Below, piece by piece: positions 33,634 to 42,600 of a stretch of 49,917 nt of DNA. The stretch's first letter is position 1. Every line of letters begins with the position of its first letter. Made by a program: the position numbers and the translations under genes. Below the pieces are notes generated by a model. The model ran no database searches. It was not told the DNA's origin and saw only the letters and a program-made list of their open reading frames with translations. The stretch is from Bacilli bacterium (GTDB taxonomy: Bacteria; Bacillota_I; Bacilli_A; RFN20; CAG-826). The stretch spans positions 1 to 49,917 of the forward strand of contig JAKSHZ010000011.1 of assembly GCA_024399115.1 (NCBI GenBank), read 5' to 3'.

Positions 33634-36627
33634 CTACTTCTTGTTTGGCCATTCCTTAACGATTTCATTTTTGCTTTTATCATATCTTAAATAAGCCTTA
33701 TAGGTTGACCCATCTTTCTTTTTTAATTCCAAAAGATCTGTTTGTTCTCCACTAACTAAAATTTTCAATAAATCTTCTGTAATAAGTATTCCTGGATTCT
33801 TATATATTGAAAACGAACAACTTCCTTTTACATTAAATTTATATTTTTCGCAATTGTAGCCGTTTTCTGTCTCCAGTATCTTACAACCGCAAACAGGACA
33901 TTTACATGTTGTTTCTTTAGTTTGTTTTGGCGGATATTCTTTAATAATCTTGTTTTCATCGGAGTTATAGGATAATCTTGCTTTGTATTTTCCATTTTTC
34001 CCGATTAATTCGATGAAATCAGTCTTTCCACCTTCAAGTAGGATTTTAATTATACCCTCATCAAAGGTAGTTCCCTGTTCTTTGAATATAGCAAGTTGGC
34101 AAGAATCATCATTCCCGTATAAATAGTTTTCACATTTGAACATTCTATCGGTTTCGATAATCTTCCCACCACATTTCGGGCAGACTAAATTTGTTTCTTT
34201 CTGTTCAGAGTATCTTATAACTCCGTTTTTTTCAAAGTCATAATAGAGAGTTCCCTCGTATTTCGTACCATTTTTTGCCGTTAACTTAACTTTTTCAAGT
34301 TTTTTACCGGTCAAAAGGGTTTCTACCATTTTTTCAGTAAGTGTTAGTCCCATTTTAGTATCCTTAAAAATACTGATTGGACAAGATCCCTCTTGTAAAT
34401 AGTTGTTATTTTCGCACTTGTACTGCTTTTCGGTCTCAATAATCTTTCCTCCACATTTAGGACAGGTTATTGAAGTTTCAATTCTGGTAGGTGCTACAAA
34501 TGTGACTCTTTTTTGTTCAAGATTGTATTGTAATTTCTTTGCTTTCTTAGTTCCATCCTTCAAAGGCAACATATATTCTGATGAAATCTCTAAATTTATC
34601 AGTTTTAAGCAATCTTTCTTTTTGAGAGGAACACCGCTAAATGTCTTATTTATCCAAAATTCGCAAGTACTTTCTTCTCCTTTCTTATGATTGACACATG
34701 AATAAGATTTATCTTTTTCTACTACATTTCCACCACATAGAGGGCATTTTGCTACAACTTTTGCAGCGTTATTTCTAAATTCTTCTCCGTTGATTTGGAT
34801 AAGAGTATCAGTTAATTCCTGCGTATATTCTTCAATCTCATCAATAAAAGCAGATGCACTATACTTTCCATCATCGATTTGCTGAAGCTTATTCTCCCAT
34901 TCTGCCGTTAATTCCACTTTTGCTATATCTTCATGCTTTATTATCTCGTACAAGTGTAAACCTAGTTCTGTAGGAACCAATTTTTTACCTTCTAACGATA
35001 CATATTTTTTTTCGAACAATGTCTCAATTGCGGCTGCTCTAGTCGCAGGAGTTCCAAGACCGCATTCTTTTATAGCTTCTCTTAGATCCTTATTTTCTTC
35101 ATCTAACAATTTTCCAGCACCTTCCATTAGTTTCAATAAAGTAGCCTCGGTTAATAATGGATCTGCTTTTGTTTTTTTGTCTAATACAGACTTTTGACCA
35201 ACTTCACATACATCCCCAATCTCTAAATTGGGTAACTTTTGATTATCTTCAGAATCTTCAGAGTCTTCTTCTTTATATTCGTCTTTAATGCATCTCCATC
35301 CCTCGCTCTTTATCGTAAATCCAGATACGTGTAATTTATTCCCATTCACATTGAATTCATATGTGAGTTTGTTCTTTACACATTTTGGCAACAGCGACAT
35401 TACCAATTGTTTGACGATTAAATCATAAATATGTTTGCAATCTTCATTGCTGACTCCCTTCTCTTTTTCAATATGAGAAAATTCATCTATTTCATTTCTC
35501 AGGTTTATAAATGTTGGAATGATAGCGTGATGGTCTGTTAATTTGCTTGTGTTAAAAGACGCTTGATTTATATTTTGCGGATTAAGAGCTTTACATGCTT
35601 CATTAAATTTTTCACTATAATTCAATTCTGCTAATTTCGATACACCTTCTCCAACTGGTGTAACCATATCTTCTGCCAGATAGCGTGATCCTGTTCGTGG
35701 ATAGGTTACCATTTTTGACTGATATAGACTTTGAACTGTGTTTAAAGTCTTCTCTGCCTTCATTCCATATCTTTTATTAGCTTCTACCTGCAATGAGGTG
35801 ATGTCAAACGGTAGTGGCGCCTTTTCTGAAATTTCCTCTTCTTTTTTATCACTAATAGTCCACTCTGTAGGTATATTGTTCAAGTATGCTTCGGCTTTAG
35901 CTTTGTCATCAAATTGTTCTGGGATATTTACTACAATAGTTGAATTATTAGGCGTATTCAAGACTACCTTTATAATAAAATATGGTTTTGATACGAAAGT
36001 CTTGTTATCTGTGTATCTTTTGCATATCATAGCCAATGTTGGTGTTTGCACTCGACCTAAACTCAACGGCTTACTTGTAGCAATTGAAATAGACCGGGAA
36101 GCGTTCATTCCAACTAACCAGTCTGCTTCATTTCGGCATAATGCAGCTTCATACATACTATCAAATTCCGATGATTCTTTCAAATCATTGAAAGCTTTTT
36201 GCAAGGCTTCATCCGTTAAACTCGAAGTCCATAGTCTTTGTACTCTTTTTTTCACTCCTAGATAATTGAATACATATCGGAATATCGCTTCTCCCTCTCG
36301 ACCAGCATCAGTACCATTTACAATGGTATCTATATCAGACCTTCTAGCTAGGTTCTTGATTATATTCAGCTGTTTTTTTACTCCACTATCATTTTTGACG
36401 CGGAAAACAAACTCTTCAGGAACAATAGGCAACTGTTCTTTTCGCCATTTTCCTTTAAGTTCTTCTGGAAGGTAGAAATCCGGCTCTTCAAGCTCGATCA
36501 GATGTCCAAATCCCCATGTAACGACCCAGTCGTTCCCTTCCATATATCCTTCATAGGATTTCGATGCTCCAAGTATTCTTGCGTATTCTTTGCCAACAGA
36601 TGGCTTTTCTGCATATACTAATTTCAT
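33634..36627 (-). CDS. topB: DNA topoisomerase III (type IA)
   Basis: 997 residues. The Toprim residues are Glu7 (AEKPS) and Asp107 with the acidic cluster NGTDAGREGE. The active-site tyrosine is Tyr309 in MVTYPRTGSRYL. A GRVQTPTL motif lies at 191-198. The C-terminus carries four repeated modules of about 90 residues, each with CPxCG...C...C cysteine pairs (beginning near 626, 723, 814 and 907), fitting topoisomerase zinc-ribbon domains. Plasmid-borne TopB helps decatenation and transfer. It is AT-richer than traM. It follows traO by about 130 bp with no gene in that gap. Confidence 0.93.
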   Translation of the reverse strand: MKLVYAEKPSVGKEYARILGASKSYEGYMEGNDWVVTWGFGHLIELEEPDFYLPEELKGKWRKEQLPIVPEEFVFRVKNDSGVKKQLNIIKNLARRSDIDTIVNGTDAGREGEAIFRYVFNYLGVKKRVQRLWTSSLTDEALQKAFNDLKESSEFDSMYEAALCRNEADWLVGMNASRSISIATSKPLSLGRVQTPTLAMICKRYTDNKTFVSKPYFIIKVVLNTPNNSTIVVNIPEQFDDKAKAEAYLNNIPTEWTISDKKEEEISEKAPLPFDITSLQVEANKRYGMKAEKTLNTVQSLYQSKMVTYPRTGSRYLAEDMVTPVGEGVSKLAELNYSEKFNEACKALNPQNINQASFNTSKLTDHHAIIPTFINLRNEIDEFSHIEKEKGVSNEDCKHIYDLIVKQLVMSLLPKCVKNKLTYEFNVNGNKLHVSGFTIKSEGWRCIKDEYKEEDSEDSEDNQKLPNLEIGDVCEVGQKSVLDKKTKADPLLTEATLLKLMEGAGKLLDEENKDLREAIKECGLGTPATRAAAIETLFEKKYVSLEGKKLVPTELGLHLYEIIKHEDIAKVELTAEWENKLQQIDDGKYSASAFIDEIEEYTQELTDTLIQINGEEFRNNAAKVVAKCPLCGGNVVEKDKSYSCVNHKKGEESTCEFWINKTFSGVPLKKKDCLKLINLEISSEYMLPLKDGTKKAKKLQYNLEQKRVTFVAPTRIETSITCPKCGGKIIETEKQYKCENNNYLQEGSCPISIFKDTKMGLTLTEKMVETLLTGKKLEKVKLTAKNGTKYEGTLYYDFEKNGVIRYSEQKETNLVCPKCGGKIIETDRMFKCENYLYGNDDSCQLAIFKEQGTTFDEGIIKILLEGGKTDFIELIGKNGKYKARLSYNSDENKIIKEYPPKQTKETTCKCPVCGCKILETENGYNCEKYKFNVKGSCSFSIYKNPGILITEDLLKILVSGEQTDLLELKKKDGSTYKAYLRYDKSKNEIVKEWPNKK

Positions 36628-36755
36628 ATTTTCTAAATTTTATTAATTCTTAATCTCATTATAGACAGATTCATAGACAAATACCTCTATTTTTTGTTTT
36701 TATCTGTTTTATTATCTGATAACAGAAATCCCGTTGTTTTTTGGGTATCATATTA

Positions 36756-37280
36756 TCACCAATTATATTTCACTCCCAACGAAAAATCCGGCTTTGCGTA
36801 GCTGTCTCCATCACCAAAGAGAATCCATTGACGTGCTTTCAGTACCACAGACAAAAAATGCCAAGGATAAGCCTCGAAATCAATTCCGGCACAGGCTCCG
36901 TAAACTATGTTTTCATGTTTCCAATCCACAACCTTACAGTCCCAGATGTCGTATCCTACATTTCCACACACATTTCCGTGCATGAAAAGCCATAAGGTGG
37001 GATTCCAGAGTTTGGCGTTCGCACCCACGCCCAAAAGGATCGTATTGTCAAAATGGGAATATTCGAATTCTGCCTTTTCCCGGTCCAATTCTACTAATAG
37101 GGCCACATCATTGTTGAATTGGTAGTTATACATGGCTCCAAAATTGTAGCCATTGTATCCGATACCTCCACGCAATCCGGCTCCCATCTGTCCTTTTGTG
37201 TGTACTAGTTGAGCCGAAGCTGCCATTGAACTGATGATGAACATCATTGCTATTACTATTCTTTTCATATTCTTTTTCAT
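36756..37280 (-). CDS. traO: conjugal transfer protein TraO, outer-membrane
   Basis: 174 residues. The signal peptide is residues 1-24 (MKKNMKRIVIAMMFIISSMAASAQ). The mature part is Gly- and aromatic-rich beta strands of an outer-membrane barrel type, matching TraO of Bacteroidetes systems. The ATG overlaps the TAA of the upstream gene by one base (TAATG), supporting this start over Met5. It is the last tra gene before topB. Confidence 0.85.
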   Translation of the reverse strand: MKKNMKRIVIAMMFIISSMAASAQLVHTKGQMGAGLRGGIGYNGYNFGAMYNYQFNNDVALLVELDREKAEFEYSHFDNTILLGVGANAKLWNPTLWLFMHGNVCGNVGYDIWDCKVVDWKHENIVYGACAGIDFEAYPWHFLSVVLKARQWILFGDGDSYAKPDFSLGVKYNW

Positions 37281-37495
37281 TAATTTTCTGTTTGTGCGTA
37301 CTTTTTCTCTTTCAGGATAATCGTGTATATGAACCCCAAGAATATGCCTGACGCATACATTATGAAGTCAAATAAATTGCCGTTATAATCTTGTGTCCCA
37401 CGGAATTTAACACCATACCAAATTGCTAATATAATGGCAATAGCTGCTGACAATCCAGATACCAGGATAAGCACATTATAAAATGTTTTCTTCAT
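37280..37495 (-). CDS. small inner-membrane protein between traN and traO
   Basis: 71 residues with two membrane segments (about 6-26 and 43-63) and a Lys-rich C-terminus. I chose ATG 37495, 4 nt after the traN stop, instead of a longer frame that overlaps traN. It is translationally coupled to traO through TAATG. The family is not recognised; its position suggests an accessory part of the transfer machinery. Confidence 0.65.
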   Translation of the reverse strand: MKKTFYNVLILVSGLSAAIAIILAIWYGVKFRGTQDYNGNLFDFIMYASGIFLGFIYTIILKEKKYAQTEN

Positions 37496-37499
37496 ATAA

Positions 37500-38663
37500 T
37501 TATTTATGATTATCAATAACTTCTGCTTTTATTATACTTTTGTTAGGAGCCGAAAACTTGATGTGCCTTCCACCGTTTGCCTCAAAAAGCTCGAAGAACA
37601 GTATTCTCTTTTCCGGTATCGTGAATTTTTTGTAAAACAGAACAATGTTGTAACCTCCTTTGCCGTGTATAATCTTTTCTGAATCTGAGTAATACGCATA
37701 TATCGGAAATATCTCGTCTTCCTGCATCGCAGTCTTCTTGCTGATTTTCTTATCTCGGATATAAGCCTTCACAAAGTCAATTCCATAATCGATTCTGGAA
37801 TCATTCTGCATGTGTAAGTTGAAGGCTATAACATCCTGGTCAGTATATATGCTGCTCAACTGGAACGTCATCTTAAAGTCATTAGAGCCAATGGAGTTGA
37901 TTTTCAGTCCCTGGTCCAATATCCATTTCGCCATCTGCTCCATGCTCTCATCGTTAACGTTCACGCCCTGAAAGAAAGCCTTGTTCTGCTGCTCACCAAA
38001 ACTTATGCTCATCTCAGATGGGGTCTTGTTGTAATCCACAGTCATTGGGTATATCTTCCCTTCTTCGGTTACCACGGTTACAGACGTTTGAAGAAACTCG
38101 TCGGCATTATCGGTAGTTGACTTGACTTTCACGATATTGTCGATCCGTTCGGCTTTTTCGCTGATGACGTTCTCCGAGCCGAGACATATCTCATCCACCT
38201 TTCCAGGAAATATTAAGTGGCTGGTGTTCATGTCAGATACCTCAATATGTGTGCTTGGTATGATGTCGCTTGCCGCTATACTATCTTTTACATCCTTCAT
38301 CCTCACGGCGATAAACTTTGGGTTGGCATCATATTCCACGACGAAACTGTGGTACTTGCCGTCCGTTGTAACCACGCTAATGTTCGTCTTGTCAAAGTAT
38401 GGAATACCCGCCTTTATCTTCAGTATATTGCCATGTAAGCTCTTTTCCGCCACCACATCTTCACTACCCAAGTCTGCATACTTGATTTCTGTGGGGAAAT
38501 CAAGAAGCAGATATTTGATGTCATTCATCTTCAATCTTATCGGTTTTATATTGTTTTGGGCACTAGCTTGAGTGATACACAATACGAAAAAAGCTAGTGT
38601 GAATACCAATAATGTGATGTAATACAACAGTCTGGTATATATCAATTTTTCTTTTCCTCTCAT
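37500..38663 (-). CDS. traN: TraN (DUF4138), VirB9-like
   Basis: 387 residues. An N-terminal hydrophobic signal segment (about 10-35, ending ASAQ) precedes two beta-rich repeats (RLKMNDIKYLLLDFPTEIKYADLGSEDVVAEK and IEVSDMNTSHLIFPGKVDEICLGSENVISEK). This matches the TraN family, the outer-membrane core component that partners TraM. It lies 6 nt after a 56-codon gene and 4 nt before the small membrane gene. Confidence 0.88.
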   Translation of the reverse strand: MRGKEKLIYTRLLYYITLLVFTLAFFVLCITQASAQNNIKPIRLKMNDIKYLLLDFPTEIKYADLGSEDVVAEKSLHGNILKIKAGIPYFDKTNISVVTTDGKYHSFVVEYDANPKFIAVRMKDVKDSIAASDIIPSTHIEVSDMNTSHLIFPGKVDEICLGSENVISEKAERIDNIVKVKSTTDNADEFLQTSVTVVTEEGKIYPMTVDYNKTPSEMSISFGEQQNKAFFQGVNVNDESMEQMAKWILDQGLKINSIGSNDFKMTFQLSSIYTDQDVIAFNLHMQNDSRIDYGIDFVKAYIRDKKISKKTAMQEDEIFPIYAYYSDSEKIIHGKGGYNIVLFYKKFTIPEKRILFFELFEANGGRHIKFSAPNKSIIKAEVIDNHK

Positions 38664-38669
38664 AATAGA

Positions 38670-38840
38670 CTACTTTTGTTCATTTGTCTGATCATCTTTC
38701 AAGTCTCCGAAAATATCGTTCATAGCCTGCATTTCCAGCCTTGCCAATGCTTCCTCTAACAGGCTCTCATCCAAGTTTTCATTAAGCGAAAACTCGTCTT
38801 CTTCCCCGTTGCTGTAGGTGATCTTTATTTGCTTTCCCAT
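38670..38840 (-). CDS. small acidic protein between traM and traN
   Basis: A 56-residue frame on the minus strand starting ATG 38840 and ending TAG. The sequence begins MGKQIKITYSNGEEDEFSL and continues as a strongly acidic helix (LDESLLEEALARLEM). It fills the gap between traM and traN with 2-nt and 6-nt spacers, so its place in the operon is convincing although it is too short for many gene finders. No family is recognised. Confidence 0.65.
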   Translation of the reverse strand: MGKQIKITYSNGEEDEFSLNENLDESLLEEALARLEMQAMNDIFGDLKDDQTNEQK

Positions 38841-38842
38841 AT

Positions 38843-40045
38843 TTAATTCTTCTTTTCCCTGATAGTCACCTTATAATTCGCTGAAATAGACACTTTGTTC
38901 TCTGTGGCTTTCTTCTGCACCGCATTCTTCATGGCGTTGATTCCGCTGTTCACGCCGTTTATCCCCGACTGTACTAGGCTTCCCGTCCTTTGTATCGTCA
39001 CCCCTGTCTGGGCTCCCGATGCCGTGTTGCCTCCAGCCTCCTTGGTCGCATCCGATATGGCGTTGTCCGGCACATAGATGCCCCGGCTTCCGTCCTGGTC
39101 GTATATCTCACCCCTGAACGGCAGTACATTGTCCTGGTAGTTGACGTTGTCGATGTTTATCTGCACACGTCCGCCGCCGAAACTGACCTTGCCATACACA
39201 AACGCATTCCTCGGTATGGTCACCCCATCCACCACCATCGGGTCCAGCAATCGCAGTTTGACCTGGCTGTTGGCGGTCAGGTTCTTGTGTGTGCCGTGAA
39301 CAACCGCCCTTATGTCATGGCCTATCACACCCTTGCTTGCACCAAGGGTATTGAAGGTTTTTTTCTTGGTTACTGGTGAAGGTGGTTCAGCCTTTGTTTC
39401 TGATTTCACTGGTGCGGACTGCACTATAGGGTTCATATCATCATCCAGATCCGGATACCGTTCTTTTCCAAATTTTTCTTGAAGTTGTTTGTAGGCTTTC
39501 TTCTTGTTAGCCAGCCTTTGTGCTTCTAAATCAATCGTCCTTCTCGAAGATCCTACACCGCTATTGCTGTTCTGTGATGCTGCGCTCGATGTTTTCCCGT
39601 TACCTTCACTCATCAATCTTCTTTTTGCAGTTTCGAGTTCTTCCCTACTTTTATTTAATCTTTCAAGTTCTTTTTCATTCTCTCCCTGTTTTTGCCTAAG
39701 TTGTTCTTCGGCTTGATCTAATTGGGATTTCACGTCCATTCCGATACTTTGTTCGGTACTACCGTCCAGTAAACCAAAACTACTACCCTCTAGTCCTTCC
39801 CTTTTAGCATTTTCAAGCCTAGCTTGCTCCAACTGCATGGCCTTCAACTTATCATCAGTAACTGCTTCAACTTTTGAACTGGGCAGTGTCTCGTTAAACT
39901 CTGTAACCTTTTGAGAGGATTCCTCATCTGTAATTTCAGAACCTCCACCGAAACTTACGAATATCACTGTCGAAAGAATGGCAGCAGCAACAGCTCCCGC
40001 CATCAGAAGGTTTCGTGTTTTATAATTTACTTTTTCTTCAGCCAT
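38843..40045 (-). CDS. traM: TraM, VirB10-like
   Basis: 400 residues. A single membrane anchor at about 13-31 (LLMAGAVAAAILSTVIFVSF) is followed by a charged coiled-coil/linker (about 60-215) and a C-terminal beta domain (about 235-400) containing RAVVHGTHKNLTANSQVKLRLLDPM, as in Bacteroidetes TraM. The DNA encoding the C-terminal half (38843-39357) is clearly richer in G+C than that encoding the N-terminal half, suggesting recombination inside the gene. It bridges inner and outer membrane together with TraN. Confidence 0.88.
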   Translation of the reverse strand: MAEEKVNYKTRNLLMAGAVAAAILSTVIFVSFGGGSEITDEESSQKVTEFNETLPSSKVEAVTDDKLKAMQLEQARLENAKREGLEGSSFGLLDGSTEQSIGMDVKSQLDQAEEQLRQKQGENEKELERLNKSREELETAKRRLMSEGNGKTSSAASQNSNSGVGSSRRTIDLEAQRLANKKKAYKQLQEKFGKERYPDLDDDMNPIVQSAPVKSETKAEPPSPVTKKKTFNTLGASKGVIGHDIRAVVHGTHKNLTANSQVKLRLLDPMVVDGVTIPRNAFVYGKVSFGGGRVQINIDNVNYQDNVLPFRGEIYDQDGSRGIYVPDNAISDATKEAGGNTASGAQTGVTIQRTGSLVQSGINGVNSGINAMKNAVQKKATENKVSISANYKVTIREKKN

Positions 40046-40046
40046 T

Positions 40047-40475
40047 TTATTTACTATTTTTTAGCCTTTCTGGTTCATTCTTTGCTCTTTCAGCCTCTTC
40101 TCTATCCTCTTTGACAATCTCGTCCAAAACCTTTTCTATCTCGGGATCTTTTTTTCTATCTTTAGGCATAAATTCATAATCAAGTATTTTATTTGCAATC
40201 TGCTCCAAACTGTCTTCCACAATTACCGTATTATCGGTCTCTTTCACAACATCCGCTGTTTTATTTCTGCTACAAGCAATTCCTATACACAGTTTGACCA
40301 CTATGAAAATGAAAACAATAAGGACGGCTCGCTTGAAGATGCTTTTTCGTTTCTCCAAATCCATATTGTTCATCTTTTCTTGAATCTTATCAAGATGTGC
40401 AGACCTGATTTCTTTCTCTGATTCAAAACTTTCGCTTTGTTCTGCTGCTTTATTTTCAACTTCTTCGTTATTCAT
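40047..40475 (-). CDS. membrane protein at the TraL position
   Basis: 142 residues: an acidic N-terminus, one membrane segment (about 50-69, VLIVFIFIVVKLCIGIA) and a highly charged helical C-terminus rich in Glu and Lys. In CTnDOT-type operons a small TraL membrane protein occupies the place before traM, but I cannot confirm homology by eye. The stop lies 1 nt before the traM start. Confidence 0.6.
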   Translation of the reverse strand: MNNEEVENKAAEQSESFESEKEIRSAHLDKIQEKMNNMDLEKRKSIFKRAVLIVFIFIVVKLCIGIACSRNKTADVVKETDNTVIVEDSLEQIANKILDYEFMPKDRKKDPEIEKVLDEIVKEDREEAERAKNEPERLKNSK

Positions 40476-40487
40476 ATCTTAAACATC

Positions 40488-40859
40488 TTATTTATAGAGA
40501 ATTTTTTTATTCCTCCTTGTTTCAATTACTGTAACTGGACCTTCAATCTTTTCTTTTTTTCTTGGATTCTTATTTATCTTCCTAACAAATCCATTATTAG
40601 TCCTTCTGTATTGTTCGTCAAGTTTTTGTTTTAATTCTTGGACCTCTTTTTCTACTTTCAATCCATGTATTGAATCAAAATCGTAATCCGTTAGTTCTTC
40701 ACGATTATAATCTAAGATTTCAATCTGTTTTTGTATTTGGTTCCGGGTTGAATCTGCACTAGAGGCTTTAATTTCGTCCATTCCCTTTATGAAAGTCTTT
40801 ACGAAATAATAAGGAAGTAAACCTGTGAGAATTATCCCAATGGTCTTCCATCTTTTCAT
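40488..40859 (-). CDS. hypothetical membrane-anchored protein
   Basis: 123 residues with an N-terminal membrane segment (about 6-25) and a long charged, probably coiled-coil tail containing KVEKEVQELKQKLDEQ. The family is not recognised. It lies 12 nt upstream of the TraL-position gene within the tra operon. Confidence 0.6.
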   Translation of the reverse strand: MKRWKTIGIILTGLLPYYFVKTFIKGMDEIKASSADSTRNQIQKQIEILDYNREELTDYDFDSIHGLKVEKEVQELKQKLDEQYRRTNNGFVRKINKNPRKKEKIEGPVTVIETRRNKKILYK

Positions 40860-40872
40860 TTCTTCTTAATTT

Positions 40873-41286
40873 TTAGTTATTACGTTTGTATCCTTGAAGA
40901 AACTCATTCATGACGTCTCTTTTACCAAATTCGTCTGCTAGTTCTTCTGCCCATTTGACGATAGTACATTGACTTAGAATGTCATATTCCTTCATTGCTT
41001 TCTTAAAATCTAATCCGTTATTGAAGAATTCTGATACCGCCTTTCTTTTTATTTCTTCAGTATAAACTCGTCGAGTTCTATGAATTTTACTTTTTCTTAT
41101 TTTTTCGTCTTTTGTTCCATCTTCTTGATCCTCACAATTCATGCTTTCGTATTCTTCGTTAAGTTTCATTCCGATTTCAATACCTTCTACAATTCCAGCA
41201 GCATATGTGCCACTGGATTGAAGCTTTTTTTCGAGTTCTGCAAGTATGGCGCGAACCCCTTTCATATATATTTCTCTTTCATTCAT
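40873..41286 (-). CDS. tra-operon protein with IS3-OrfA-like HTH domain
   Basis: 137 residues. The C-terminal region YTEEIKRKAVSEFFNNGLDFKKAMKEYDIL has the helix-turn-helix pattern of IS3-family OrfA transposases (YTEE-x-K-x-x-AV, then a recognition helix), but there is no adjacent OrfB or IS ends. The N-terminal part is a separate helical segment (MNEREIYMKGVRAILAELEKK). I chose ATG 41286 because it overlaps the preceding TGA as ATGA; the longer frame to 41391 overlaps that gene by 109 nt. It looks like a domesticated transposase domain used within the tra operon. Confidence 0.65.
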   Translation of the reverse strand: MNEREIYMKGVRAILAELEKKLQSSGTYAAGIVEGIEIGMKLNEEYESMNCEDQEDGTKDEKIRKSKIHRTRRVYTEEIKRKAVSEFFNNGLDFKKAMKEYDILSQCTIVKWAEELADEFGKRDVMNEFLQGYKRNN

Positions 41287-41984
41287 TGGCCTGCTTCTTT
41301 TTCTATAGAATTTTCTTTTTGACTTTCTTCTTTCATCGAGTTTTGAACCCTCATGAAAGTTTTTATATTTTCTTGCTTCTCGATTGACCAAAGTTTTATC
41401 AAAAATCCATTAGGTTCCTCTATGGTTCTATCTGCATTCTGTAGATAGCATGATGTGATCAGACTCTTGAATTCAATTCTGTCTGGATATATGTAGCTTG
41501 TTTTTCCAAACAATTTTGCCTTATACACAGCGTCATCTCTATCGCTATCTTCAATACGGATGCTGTCACACATAAATTCTGTACTAATACCATCAGCAAC
41601 CATCCTATTGTACCATCCCATTTCTTTTAATTTTTCTATGTGTTGAACAACGGTCTGGTCGCTGGATAAAAGAGTCGCTTTTTCCAAACTGCTATTTATA
41701 TGCTTTGCTGCTGGTGTAAGGTTAAACATAAAGTAATGCATCCTTTTTACAGCCGCTTTTGCTTCATTTGGTCTATTTAGAGTGATGTCATTAGCCAAAG
41801 CCAATAATAGGGTATTGTTCGCATCTGCAATGAATATAGTCTGTCTGCTTTCTTCGGCTTCGTCAATTCCAGATTTGACAATGATAATAGACAAGGCCAT
41901 ACTTATAATGCATATGAGTATTACTAAGATCTTCGCCTTGCCATATTCATGGTTGTAGTCAACCAAATTATTATCTTGTTTCAT
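41283..41984 (-). CDS. second TraK-like protein, VirB8-like
   Basis: 233 residues with an N-terminal membrane segment (about 18-40) and a periplasmic domain. It aligns with the neighbouring TraK through shared blocks: LMIALNQN versus LLLALAND, ..AEAKA.. before a (M/L)H/F-rich helix, and DSI-like and TTC/TSC-Y/R stretches near the end. It overlaps TraK by 14 nt. A tandem traK pair suggests that two VirB8-like subunits are used, or that one has acquired a new role. Confidence 0.7.
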   Translation of the reverse strand: MKQDNNLVDYNHEYGKAKILVILICIISMALSIIIVKSGIDEAEESRQTIFIADANNTLLLALANDITLNRPNEAKAAVKRMHYFMFNLTPAAKHINSSLEKATLLSSDQTVVQHIEKLKEMGWYNRMVADGISTEFMCDSIRIEDSDRDDAVYKAKLFGKTSYIYPDRIEFKSLITSCYLQNADRTIEEPNGFLIKLWSIEKQENIKTFMRVQNSMKEESQKENSIEKEAGQ

Positions 41985-42600
41985 AAATAGTCTTGTCTTC
42001 TAAGTCTGTATTATCTATAATCTGCAAATTTTCCACAAAGAACCCATGAGGAATATCATCTGTTCTTGATACGTTCCTCAATTGACAGGTTGTCACTAAT
42101 TTTCTTACTGTTGTCCCTGATGGTCTGTTAATACATGTCCTCCCGAAAACAGCAGCAGAATACGGATAGCTGTTAAAATCTATCAGAATGCTATCGCATC
42201 TGTATTGACATCTTATATTAGCATCGGCAATTTGCTTGTAGTATCCATTATTATTAAGTTGTTGATACTTGCTCGATACGCTGGCATCGCTCATTTTCAA
42301 AACTTTCATCATATTGTAAGTTGTTTCTCCCAAATCCGGATTGATAGCAAAAAACAATCGGTGAAATTCTTCTAATTGAGCCTTTGCTTCTGCTTGTCTG
42401 TTGTCTTTTACATTTTGATTCAATGCAATCATAAGGGGTGTTTCACCCCTTAATGCATATATCTTCTGATCTTGCAACCGACAAAAACTCTTGGTATAGA
42501 AATAAGCAAAACCAACTGTTATTATATTCGTGACTATTACGGCATATATTACCACTCTGAGAGTTCTTACACCGTTTTCGATGTTGCTTAAACTTTTCAT
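41971..42600 (-). CDS. traK: TraK, VirB8-like
   Basis: 209 residues: one membrane segment (about 13-35) and a periplasmic domain with LMIALNQNVKDNRQAEAKAQLEEFHRLFFAINPD, typical of Bacteroidetes TraK. It forms part of the inner-membrane assembly platform. It overlaps TraJ by 4 nt and the second TraK-like gene by 14 nt, showing a compact operon. Confidence 0.88.
   Translation of the reverse strand: MKSLSNIENGVRTLRVVIYAVIVTNIITVGFAYFYTKSFCRLQDQKIYALRGETPLMIALNQNVKDNRQAEAKAQLEEFHRLFFAINPDLGETTYNMMKVLKMSDASVSSKYQQLNNNGYYKQIADANIRCQYRCDSILIDFNSYPYSAAVFGRTCINRPSGTTVRKLVTTCQLRNVSRTDDIPHGFFVENLQIIDNTDLEDKTIYETR

Noticed and set aside
38990..39379. 129-codon plus-strand frame
   Set aside because: Antisense to traM in its GC-rich half; no start context or recognisable motif.
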